From contig CAMPET010000061.1 of the NCBI GenBank assembly GCA_946803715.1, positions 232,709-268,274 on the forward strand: a stretch of DNA of 35,566 bases, in the 5' to 3' direction. The notes below the pieces were generated by a model. The model saw only the letters and a list, made by a program, of their open reading frames with translations. It had not been told where the DNA came from and did no database searches. Positions 13,912 through 25,900 of this stretch are shown piece by piece. This stretch comes from Beroe ovata (lineage: Eukaryota; Ctenophora; Nuda; Beroida; Beroidae). Each line of letters begins with the position of its first letter. The stretch's first letter is position 1. The translations under genes were made by a program, and so were the position numbers.

Positions 13912-16900
13912 NNNNNNNNNNNNNNNNNNNNNNNNNNNNNNNNNNNNNNNNNNNNNNNNNNNNNNNNNNNNNNNNNNNNNNNNNNNNNNNNNNNNNNNNN
14001 NNNNNNNNNNNNNNNNNNNNNNNNNNNNNNNNNNNNNNNNNNNNNNNNNNNNNNNNNGTGTGTGTGTCTGTGTGTGTGTCTGTGTGTGTGTCACGTGATT
14101 GGAGCTAGCCTATCAGAACTCTAGGCTTGAAATTAATAATGCTATGGATCTGCCTTGACGTGGTGTCAGGTTTTGCGGGTAGAATTATTAGCGTATGCAA
14201 TCTTGACGGACACTAGGTTTTTCTATAATCGTGAGATATGATGTACGGGTGACAGAAAACACAATTCAATTGTCCGAAATTAATGATTTTCCAAGTTCAC
14301 GATCACACAATTCACACACTCACTGATCACTCTCAGGTTTTACAACCAAGTTGAGTGAGTGTTTTTGCGGCACTCTGTCACTGAGATCCCGAATATTGTG
14401 ACATTCAGCAGTATACAATTATCCCATTTACTCTCAGGTGCTGATACTACAGAAATTGGATCATCCCCATGTGGTTCGTTATCACGAGGCATTCTTCGAT
14501 AGGAAACAGGACAACCTTTTCATTATACAGGTTAGTTGCAACAGCAATTACAACATAAAAGGCATCGTCTATCATACGGGATCGTCCAAATTTTGCCCGT
14601 TATCAAAACTTTGCCCATTTCGAACCCCCCTCCGTAATCATGTAATACAGTAGTTGTATGTGTTAACTCTAATCATGCAGCGACCCAAAGTCGTTTACAA
14701 TAGTTGTTTCTAGGACTATTGTGCGAGAGGGTCGCTATACGAGAGAGTGAAGACATCACGGCAGAAAGGAAGTCTCATACCTGAGCGACAGATCATGGAG
14801 GTAATTTACTAATTGATTCTTTATTAGTTGGGATAGGTTCCTAGATAATGGTCACAATTTGCTGAAATCGGCTTTCTTAGTTTATCCAATGCTTTCCAGT
14901 AATTGAACAAATCCGTGACCCTTCTAAAATAATTTCATGGTTGAAATTTTCACTGAATTTAAAGTGGAGTCCACTTTGTACTATATTATCTGGGAACTGG
15001 AAAGTGGATAAGGAACACTGAACAGAGATTTTGTCACAACTGTATCCGTCACAGTGAGAGTCGAGATAGACGTACGGCGCGGTGACACATCAGTGATCGC
15101 GATGCGCGTCAATGCGCCGGCCCTGTTTACGCGAACAATGGCGATTTGGTGAAATCACTGATTTTACAGCGTATTATTGCATGCTAAAATCATATACACA
15201 TGACTTATGAATGATCACAGGTAGACTTTAGGTGTTCATAGACGACATTACTTCCGCATTGGCATTGCGGCATTAAACAGTCGTGATTGTATGACTTTTT
15301 AAAATGACTTGTACATTTGAAGTGAGCTATCTAAGAAAAAGAATAATCAGTTTTAACTTTTATGAAGGAAATTGCTGAACCCAAAACAACCGTCGATCAG
15401 CTATTCACTGATCAATGTCCACTAACCAGCACCTGTCCACAGTGGTTTGTACAGATTACTATGGCATTGCGCTATATACACGGGAAGCGTGTCTTGCACA
15501 GAGACTTGAAGACACAGAATGTCTTCCTTACGAAGACCAATATGATCAAAATAGGTGAGTGAGGACGATACAATGAGAATGGGGGAGTGAACTGAGAATT
15601 AGAAATTATAGTCCGAAATTAGTCATCGTATGTCGCCACTTCTAATTGTCAGGTGATTTCGGTATAGCGCGTGTTTTGGAACACACAGTGGACATGGCCA
15701 GTACATGTGTAGGAACGCCCTGCTACCTCAGCCCTGAGATTTGCCAGGACAAGCCCTACAACTCAAAGTCCGATATTTGGGTAAGTGGTAGAAAATATCG
15801 GAAAAATGGTATTTTAATGATACTTGCTATTTGGATACGTTATTTATTAGTTAGTTTTTGTGGTTATTGATTGTAGCTGATATTAGGGGAAAGAAAACAG
15901 CGAAATTTCCGTAAGCGAAGTTTGTTTTCGATGGTCGTGGTCGATAATGATACCAAGAGAAAAGCGAAAATATACCGAGAAATTGATCGATTATGAGAAT
16001 ATCGCGAAAATATCTGGTTTTATTGAGAACGAGCATCGGCAATAACTTTTACAACACAAACCTGTCTCGAAATCGGCGGAATTTTTGGCAAAGAGACTCG
16101 GAGTTCACGTGTGGTTTAAACAATGGAGTATCGTCTTTACGCGAGAAGTTTGTTTGCCACAAGAATTTCTAGGGGATGCTATGGTATTATCGATTGACTT
16201 GTGTCTGTAGTTTATGCATAAAGGAGACTAAGTACTAACGCGTTATGGAATCACGCTTCTCGATAGATTTTATTGAAACAAATTGCAGCTCAGGATAAGT
16301 CTCACTATAATAGTCAACAATAACAACATCATACCCTCTCTGATTAAATTTGCTAGCGTTATCAAACTGATATTCCTGATCTTGGTAAACGGTTTAATTA
16401 TCGAGATTCCAACGCATCCGAAGTTTATTATGTCTAACGACGATTGCGAATGATTGCCTGCAAGCTGTTTTATACTTCGCTTATCATGTCACAAACGCAG
16501 GTTTGGGAGGGCAAACTTCCCGTGACGCTCACTTTGGGACACTGTGACAGATTATCTGCTAAACACAGGGGGCCAAGTCAATAAACCATAATATCGTCTA
16601 TTGTCACGTGATGTCAAGGTTTGTGTGTGTGCGTGACGTCACATGTGTAACAAGATGTCAACCAATGGAATTATTGAGCTTATCAGAGATTAGTATTACG
16701 CTCACCGCCCCTGATTGTGCTTCTCGATGGAAAATATGTAGCTTGATCGGAAAAACTGAATTGGATTGAGAATGAAAACTTGAAAGAGCGCAGGAATAAA
16801 ACCATCATAGTTCATGGATTGGACGATTGAATAAGAGTCGCATTAGTTACGATGAGAGATAGTTAGTAAATTCTCTTTTGACTCAGTTTACGACTGAAAA

Positions 16901-19900
16901 TGCGTCTTTTTAATTGCGATCAATTTAGACATCGTCAGGCTCAAATTTGATTGTAATAAGTAGTGTTGATAAGTTTGAAAAATAGAACCATCACTGTAGG
17001 TAATAGCCGTGCCATAAATATAGGTAGTTGAATGCAAATGTTAATTTAAGAGGTGTTAACAATTTCGAGTATTATTGCTGTAGTAAGGTACCTATATTGA
17101 CGTTAATATTTCATAAAAAAGAAAGAGCAAAGATATGTCCTGGCACGCTTGTTACTGACCTAACTAAACCTACTTAGTACTCATAGTAGTGTGATTTTCT
17201 TCTGTAGTATCTATTTATTTTGAGAAGTATAAATAACGTATTTGTAATAAATCTGTGTTGTTAAACCTTTAAACACAGTGTGAAAACAGTGGTTAGTAAT
17301 GATGGTTTAGTATTGAGGATCGTCGGAAGAAAGTTTTCGGATGAATAAAAAGGCCTAGCTGGAATCGAACTTCTAGAATAATTTCTTCAATTTTTTCTTC
17401 ATTTTGTGCGACAACCTGTGAAATGTGTATTGTGTGCAGTTTGCAAGCGGATAAAGTATCTCTGTGCACGTGATCTGAGGATGAACCTGCAGGTGGTCGG
17501 AAATTAGGTTATTTTGGGGAGGTTTTGTATGAATGTAGAGGTGGTGGTAGAAAATTGGGTTATTTATTGTATGGATCTACCCACGAGATCAGTCGAAACA
17601 TTCTAACCTCGGTTATTTTGCAGGCTCTTGGATGTCTATTGTATGAGCTGTGTGCACAGAAACCAGCGTTCAACGCATCCAACTTGGTGAGTAGCAGCAA
17701 TGTGTATTCTAACCTTTCAATTGCTAGGTGAGTCTTGTATCCCGGCAGGTTAGTCTGTGTTACAAGATAGTGAAGGGCAGCTACGAGGAGATCCCGAGTG
17801 ACTACTCAAATCTGGTCAAGATGTTGATACAGAAGAGTCTACACAAGTCACCAGAGTCCAGACCCACGTGAGTGTTCAGAAATACTGAATTGTTATCCTG
17901 ATTCTGGATTAGAGTTAGGCGAGGATTGGGTGAGGATCAGTGTTATGGTTAGGCTGAGGCTAATGGTTAGGTTTAGGGTAAAGGTAACTGTTATTGTTAG
18001 AATTGGGTTAGTGTGACAATTGGTTTAGGGTAAGGGCTAGGAGCGTTTGTAATATAAGATAAGCGCTGTTGTAATCATGGTACCCATACGCGGACTGATG
18101 TTGTTGTGTTCCCAGCCAGTAGAGTCCATCAGCAGAGGGAGGTGGTGATTAAGGTGACGAATTCTACAGTTATATAGTGTGGGTCATACTCTTAAACTAA
18201 ATCAACAAATCGCCGGGGGAGAAGTTGCTTTTTCTCGCGTGTCCTTCCCATTTATATGCCAAGCTCTTACCACTTCACGGGATGATTCAATTTGTCCAAA
18301 ATCTTCATGAAACCCATTAAATCTCCGAAAAGCATCGTTGAGGGCGAGCGATTGTCAAAGTCAATTTGCTAAAAGCATTGGAACAACGATGTCATTTTCA
18401 AATGTTTGCTAAGTTGTCGGCAGGCAAAACGAGTAAACCACCTCGCTCGTGGTTAGAAGTGGTGGTACGTGAGGCTACTTAGTACTTGTTCACCATGTCT
18501 GATCTAAACCTGTCTTACTGGTTGCTCTCCCTAGCTAATGATCGCCGCCCTCCCTGGCTAATGATCGCCGCTCTCCCTAGCTAATGATCGCCGCTCTCCC
18601 TAGCTAATGATCACCACTCAGCAGTCAGCAGGTGTGTCACGACGATACGTCGTGACACTTTGTCATTGTGAGATAAACACAGAGATTACAATGCTAGATA
18701 ATGCCAAACTAGCATTGTTTTTTACAGAATTCTAACCATTTTCACATAGCATTGCAGCGTATTTTATTGTGTGAGAAAGTTGCACGCTTGCAAAACGATC
18801 ATGCAAGGGACCGGAGAGTATGGTTAAACTGCGATTTACAATCGACGGGGGAAATATTGCACTATAATCGCACTGTGACGTGGCTGCAATGGTCCCTTGT
18901 CCATAGACCATAGCTCATTGTTCTTTCTGTGATTCTGCCCTGCATTAATGAACAATGAACAATGAACAAGCTGGACTCACTGCTGTAATTGTCCGAAACA
19001 CGTACATTCCACGAATCGCCCTTTTGGGAGGCAGGTACTGCACTGTTGGAAAATCTATTGGACTGAGGAGGGGGGTCTATTAAAGTATCAAACACCGGAA
19101 TGACATGCTTGAGAAGCTTGTTTCTTGGACGCAATAAGAATAAGAACCTATAACCGCTTGAGATTCTGAGATCGTCCACAGCTTTCTAGCTCACCAAGCC
19201 GATAATGCATGACATCGCCAGGCTGACAATTGATAGACCACTGACAATTGACGGTTGTGGCGAACCACATTATGGTTTAGCATAAATACTGCATACGCCC
19301 ATATAGTATTTATCTTGGTGAACTATGTGCTTAACACATAATACGCCAACGTGTAATATTGGGTTGATATTGGGCTATTTATCTGCTCGAACCATCTTAT
19401 GATTGGCATAAGTGGCCGCCGCCTTGGTCTTCAAATTGTTAATGGCTAGCAAAGATTACCCACCCCAGAAAGGTTATAAGTTGCGAAACAGCGATGGGGT
19501 TTTAACGTCGTGATAATTTGTTAAATCCGATCTTTAGAATTTTTATAAATAGCTCTGACAAGAGTAGCTCTGTGGGTTACATTTATCAAGAGAACAAAGT
19601 CACAGTCAATTCCGAGTTAAAACGGGTAATGCGTCTCACGAAAAGTTAGACATTTGCACAGTTGTCTTGCTGCACTTTGTCACGTGATCTTGTATCAGAT
19701 ATCAGTATAGCTGGAGCATAGCACGAACATAGCATACTTACTATTGAAGTAGAGAAGTGTGCCCGCGTGCGTCAAGCATCTACTACAGTACTACTATAGG
19801 TAGGGTATAGGTAGTAGGTATACACAATTGACAACAATGGACACAATTGTAGGTACCGTGACAGGGGTCATAGCGTGGAAGTAGACACGCTCTAGCACAC

Positions 19901-22900
19901 AGATTGACAGACAGGAATACTGTCACAAGTGTCACATTGTGCGCGCGTGCGTATCATGACAATAAATGTCCATTATATCATGACCATTAATAATGAAACG
20001 GTCCGCGGTGTTCCATTAATAATCCATTAATAACCAACCGGTTTGTTATAGCCACATACTGATTAAAACCCACGTATAATAAGGCAGTACAAGGTTGCTC
20101 CGGATTGAGTTGTCACTAGAGAAACGATAACACTTGAATTATTGTGACTAGAAAGCCGGACGGGTGGGTGAGATAATTGATACACCAGGCATCAGATACG
20201 ACGTAAATCCAAACTGCGTCAATATGTTTCCAAGAGAGAGTGGCGTCAAGAGAGAACAATCTCTTGATAGCTTCTTTAGGTACCAGCTTCTGAAGGGAGG
20301 CCAGCTGTATATGAGACGATATATTGATCATTAAACACACACGTAGATTTGACACACCGTATATGTCAAGCGAGTATGCCCACGCAACTCTGTAATGTTG
20401 AAGAAGTCAATAACTGGTTCAACTGGTCAACTCCACTCATTGCACTCTGACACTAGCTGGTAAATTAGCTGGTAAACTAGCTGGTTAGTCATGGTGCTAT
20501 AATGGATGATGGATCTAGGCAATGGTATAGCCAGGGCAGAAGCATAGCTAGGGCAGAGGCATAACCAGGGCAGAGGCATAGCTAGGGCAGAGGCATAGCT
20601 AGGCATTGTTAGCACTAGAGAACTGGAAAGTTCCTAATTGTGGGTTGAGAAAAGATGGCATCTCCAGGTTACAAATTATGAAGTATGAAGCAAGAACTAG
20701 AGTGTTGGTACTTGAGAATGAACCCCAGTTATAGTTCGTTTAATTTCACTACAAAACCAGCCGGAAAATGGGCGACTAGATGTCTGAATCTTAACATGGG
20801 GGTAACATCTCCTGGCCGATGATTACCTATGAAGTGTGACCACTATATGTTACTCATTATAGTCACGCCCAGGTAAAAACCATGACAATAAATCTAGAAA
20901 GTAAGTTAATAATAAGTGATATGATAAACTTTAATTTCGTAAATCATGACAATGCATTTCTCTCTCCGGCCAGGGCAACTGCTATACTGAATCTACCCGA
21001 GGTGAAGGAGCAACTATCGGTCTACATCACAGACAAAGAAACAGAGCGGCAGTGAGTTATAACTTTAATTAACTTACCACTTTAATTAACTTAATCACTC
21101 GTATATTATATTGATTAATTCATGTGAACCTCATTGACGTAAATTAATATATTTTAGATTGGAAATTTTTCGTTGTTACAGAAATAGCACTAGGGGTAAT
21201 GGGAGGTGGCTCGGTAATTCCTGACTACGATGTCGCAATAATATCACGCGTCTGATGATTTATTGGGGGCTGTTTAGTACGGTTAATATCTAGGTGTCTT
21301 AGCAAAGTATATAAATGAACGTTTGATGAGTAGAAAATGGAAAGTGGTGTTGACTGTTGACTAGAAATAAATGTACAACTTATTGCTTAATCTCTTTGAC
21401 ATGTATTGGGCAAAAAAATGACAATATGTGAAAGATACTAGTAAGATGACAACTTTCACGGATCTATATTTTCTATATTTCGTATTTCGTAGCACTCAGG
21501 ACTGATTATATGCGCACCACAAATCGGGGGTCATTCCCGGAGTTTGTATGTCGGTAATGGATATTTATATATCAGCTGATATTTTGTGAAGCGTTATCAG
21601 TTTTTCATACAGATTGTGGTCCTAATACGGAAATTATGCGACATACCTGATTTGCTACTCACCATGAAACTCACCTATTCTCATTTGTCCCCCGCCTTGC
21701 TACTNGCATAGCTAGGGCAGAGGCATAGCTAGGGCAGGGGCATAGCTAGGGCAGAGGCATAGCTAGGGCATTGTTAGCACTACAGAAGTGGAAAGCTCCT
21801 AATTGTGGGTTGAGAAAAGATGGCATCTCCAAGTTACAAATTTAGATACCATGTTCAATTGAAAGAGTGCAATTATCGCACTTGAACCAAATCCAATCTC
21901 AGATTCTTAGAATTGCAGCCCGTTGAAGAAATTCTGAGAAAAATGGTTTCAATCGCATTATTCTCATGTAATATATGCGAAAGAAATGTTACAGTGATCG
22001 TTTATTTTCTGCAACGTAGACTCTTGAGACGTATTACATTCATTAAATGATGTGAGATCTTTGACAAAAGACTGGTCGCACCAATAATTCGTCATCATAG
22101 TCACTGAGTGCCCAATGGATCTGCCAAAAGGTCTGTCGATCCCAGTAGCCAAATCATTATGTAGGTAGGTTCCGACAACACGAGTGCTGCGGCCCGCCCT
22201 CTCACCTAGTACTTGTTGACAAGGCCGCAGCCAAGCACCAATAGTGAGGGGTTAACTCGCTCCAAGTATTTACCATTCATTGAAACTGCGTGAACAAGTA
22301 CTAAGACAATAGCAACAACGAAGTATACTTTCTGAAGAAAATATCCTTAGAATGCAGATAGTGAGATCTTTAACGGGAACTCATAATCTGACCCCCTTAT
22401 CTGCCAGAAACACGGTATAAACAAATCATTATAATGAAGCAAGTATGAAGCAAGTAGTATGAAGCAATGAATAGAGTGCTGGTACTTCAGAATGAACCCC
22501 AGTTATACTTATAGTTCGTTTAATTTCACTACAAAACCTGCCGGAAAATGGGCGACTAGATGTCTGAATCTCAACATAGGGGTTACATCTCCAGACCGAT
22601 TATTACCTATGAAGTGTGACCACTTTATATTACTCATTATAGTCACGCCCAGGTAAAAACCATGACAATAAATCTAGAGAGTAAGTTAATAATAAGTGAT
22701 ACGATAAACTTTAATTTCGTAAATCATGACAATGCATTTCTCTCTCCGGCCAGGGCAACAGCTATACTGAATCTACCCGAAGTAAAGGAGCAACTATCGG
22801 TCTACATCACAGACAAAGAAACAGAGCGGCAGTGAGTTATAACTTTAATTAACTTATTACCACTTTAATTAACTTAATCACTCGTATATTATATTGATTA

Positions 22901-25900
22901 ATTCATGTGAACCTCATTGACGTAAATTAATATATATTTTAGATTGGAAATTTTTCGTTGTTACAGAAATAGCACTAGGGGTAAGGGGAGGTGGCTCGGT
23001 ATTCCCTGACTACGATGTCGGAATTATATCACGCGTCTGATGATTTATTGGGGGCTGTTTAGTACGGTTAATATCTAGGTGTAATATCTAGGTTAATATC
23101 AAGGTGCAAAGTATATAAATATAGTCTTTATTCATGAGGTTGAGGAGTGGATGGCAGAATTATCAGTCGAGGGCGAAGCCCGAGCTGATAATTGGAGTTG
23201 AATCCGAGACCGAAGGTCGAGGATTTAACGAGCCATCCACTCCGAAACCGAATTAATAAAGAATATTTTACAACGTCCACGAATGATACGTTAATTGCTT
23301 GTTACCTGTTTCGGTTAACTTCATGCCATCATACAAAACTACTCACTATAGCATTCCCAATAGCTTGACCGCTAAAATAATTTGGGGAACTTTTTGTGCC
23401 AGTGGGAATGCGGCACCGACTGGGACAGTCTCAACCGCACGCACGTGTATAAGAAAGGCGGCATTGTCAAACCAAAGCAACAACATTTAGCTGGCTACTA
23501 ATGTTGGAGTGCGCTATCGACCGGAAAGAGATAGTATCTCTGATCTTCTATTTTTGGTGTCGCCGACACGTTGAAGTTAATTGCGGTATTGTTTCGATCT
23601 AATTTCCGTGTTTTTCCGTGGGATTTTCCGGATTCAAGCTAATTCTCGAAACTCTGGATTCTCTTTTGTTTACACTGCCAAATCTCGACACTGCCAACAC
23701 TGCCATGTCTTCTTCAGCAGCTTCGTTTAAGTTTGTGGAGAGATCCCCCTCAACCGTTGTAGCTGAATCAGTTTCTCCTTCATTTTTTACTGTTGTACAA
23801 TTCTCTCTTCAATTTTTTTCATTGTTTATTTTATAGTATACTGATGGATTATTGCATAGTATACAGATGAATAATCACTCTATAACCATGTTTATTGTAC
23901 ACTATATGGATGAATAATCATCATCATTGATCAATTATTGATCACCATACACAACGATAATTCCTGTTCATGACGGGTGATAGTGTAATTTTCGGCAGCA
24001 TTATTCGGATAAAAGTTGTAAAATGAACGTTTGATGAATAGAAAATGGAAAGTGGTGTTGACTGTTGTGTTAGAAGAAATAGATGTAGGTATTGTTTAAT
24101 CTATTTGACATGTATTGGGCAAAAAATATGACAATATGTCAAAGATACTAGTAAGATGAAAACTTTCACGGATCTGTATTTTCTATATTTCGTATTCCGT
24201 AACACTCAGGTAATTATATGCGCACCACAAGACAAATCGGGGGTTATTCCCGGAGTTTGTATGTCGGTAATGGATATTTTATAACCATCAGCTGATATCT
24301 TGTGAAGCGTTATCAGTTTTTAATACGGATTGTGGTCCTAATTCGGAAATTTTGTGACATACCTGCCCTGCTACTCACCATGAAACTCACTTTCTCTCAT
24401 CTGCCCCCCCGCCTTGCTACTAACCATGAAACTCACTTTCTCTCATCTGCCCCACCCCCCGCTAGGTCTGCACACCCAGTGAAGAGAGAAGTTGGTAACA
24501 ACAAGAACAAGAGGACCGCTGCCCGACCCTCTGTGGTAAACATCGGTACTGACAACAAGAAGAAGATGGTGAAGAAAACCAAGAAATCAACTCCAACTTC
24601 GACATCTTCGTCCACTGGTTTGACAAATAGTTAGAATAGTGGGAATAGTCAGTGTTTTAATGAGATATGATATTGCGCAGGGGATTGTTTAACTTGAAAT
24701 GACGATAAAACGCTGTTTTAGACAGATATTTAGTTTGTATGCAAGCCCCCACGTATCAAGAAGCCTTAATTGACCTATCTCATGAACTAGAACAATATTT
24801 GACACCCTTCTGAACACATGAGATGTCAGCCTAAAGGCTCGTGTATCTGACACCTTATAATCTTATATCTGTCTGGTGGCAATATTCAGTCTAACCCAAG
24901 GCTTGCTCATTGAGATAAACTTCTGAATATGATTGCTATTATGATAAATCCACATTCTGCACAGGCTAAGGGTGACATGCTGACTGAATACCTATCTCGT
25001 TTATATATCAGATATATTGCATATGAGCAGAAGCAGTCCGATTAGGGCGTCCGTACTACAATGCATATGCCATTTTCACATCTATGCATAGATGTGACCA
25101 TGCATAATGCCACCTGGTAACAGTACCACCTGGTAAAATCCCCTAGTAACAGTACCACCTGGTAACACCCCCTAGTAACAGTACCACCTGGTAACACCCC
25201 CCAGTAACAGTACCACCTGGTAACACCTCTGCAATTCGACAGGAGCAGTACGTACACCCCGGAAGAAAAAAAAGAAAACGAAAGCGGAAGTACAGGACGC
25301 TGAGGAAGTGAAGAAGTTACCGGATGAGATGACACCATGTAACAGACCAGGTAACCCAATTCATGGTGCTGTGCCCAATATCTGTTATAGCCCATGGCTA
25401 CGTAATGCACGGATTTAGGAAGAAGCCGAACGAAGTTCTGCTTTTTCGAACAATACTATGGTTCTGTCTATAACTGATAGATCATCAATTTCCCGATGAC
25501 AGACAAGTTGTTTGACACGTTGTTTGACACGTTGTTCAATTGTTATTTCTCGCATGTCATATATTGATATTTATCTGTTAAAAACTAACAAGCTAGTAAA
25601 CGTCAGTTCCTCCCGGCCGAATAAAGGACCCATTCAAACCTAACGAAGACCTGCCCCCCATCCTAAAACACAGTGCTCTGATAGGATACAGCCCGCCCAC
25701 AATCCGCAGAGACGACCCGCCGCCCCCTGCCCAACCCGCACCACCCGAGACACAACCTGCCCAGCCCGAGACACAACCTCTAAACCCTGCACCCTTGCCA
25801 TCACCTAGGAGGTGAGTCCCAAACGTGTCTGATAATCTGACATGACCAAGTGTTCAATCAAGACTTCTAGATCAAGTCCCGTTTCTACGTCATGATCCCA

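Larger units (their letters stand above)
23121..24024. mobile_element. About 900-bp insertion with Y-shaped terminal palindrome
   Basis: Present in copy B and absent from copy A, where ATAAATGAACG is continuous; the insertion is flanked by AAAT on both sides (23117-23120 and 24021-24024), a possible short target-site duplication. Within 4 bp of the left end begins a 138-nt structure (23125-23262) with an outer stem and two hairpin arms. Near the right end are three about 22-bp iteron-like repeats (23833-23920) and a TGATCAAT-T-ATTGATCA hairpin (23928-23944). A 72-codon open frame at 23618-23836 is not recognised. No transposase is identified, so it is probably non-autonomous. Confidence 0.6.
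21706..24421 (+). repeat. Tandem segmental duplication, copy B (contains NEK exon 8 again)
   Basis: Begins with the same 17-bp minisatellite (about four units, 21706-21772) immediately after the single N. It matches copy A through its whole length apart from insertions at about 21842-22426 and 23121-24024. A further short duplication of ATGAAACTCACTTTCTCTCA follows, next to the exon 9 acceptor. Confidence 0.88.

Noticed and set aside
17340-17400. tRNA B-box-like sequence on the minus strand (AGTTCGATTCC)
   Set aside because: No matching A box or acceptor-stem pairing at the proper distance; it lies within NEK intron 5.
17908-18040. Interstitial telomere repeat
   Set aside because: GGTTAG words are irregular and mixed with other hexamers; no regular TTAGGG array.
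18862-19179. 105-codon minus-strand frame in NEK intron 7
   Set aside because: No recognised domain, no neighbouring exons in phase; length is compatible with chance.
23125-23262. Homology to parvovirus-type terminal repeats
   Set aside because: The resemblance is only in shape (a stem with two internal arms). No replication-protein coding sequence or sequence match supports viral origin.
25110-25226. CRISPR-like repeat array
   Set aside because: Repeats are contiguous without unique spacers and lie in a eukaryotic intron; they are a minisatellite.
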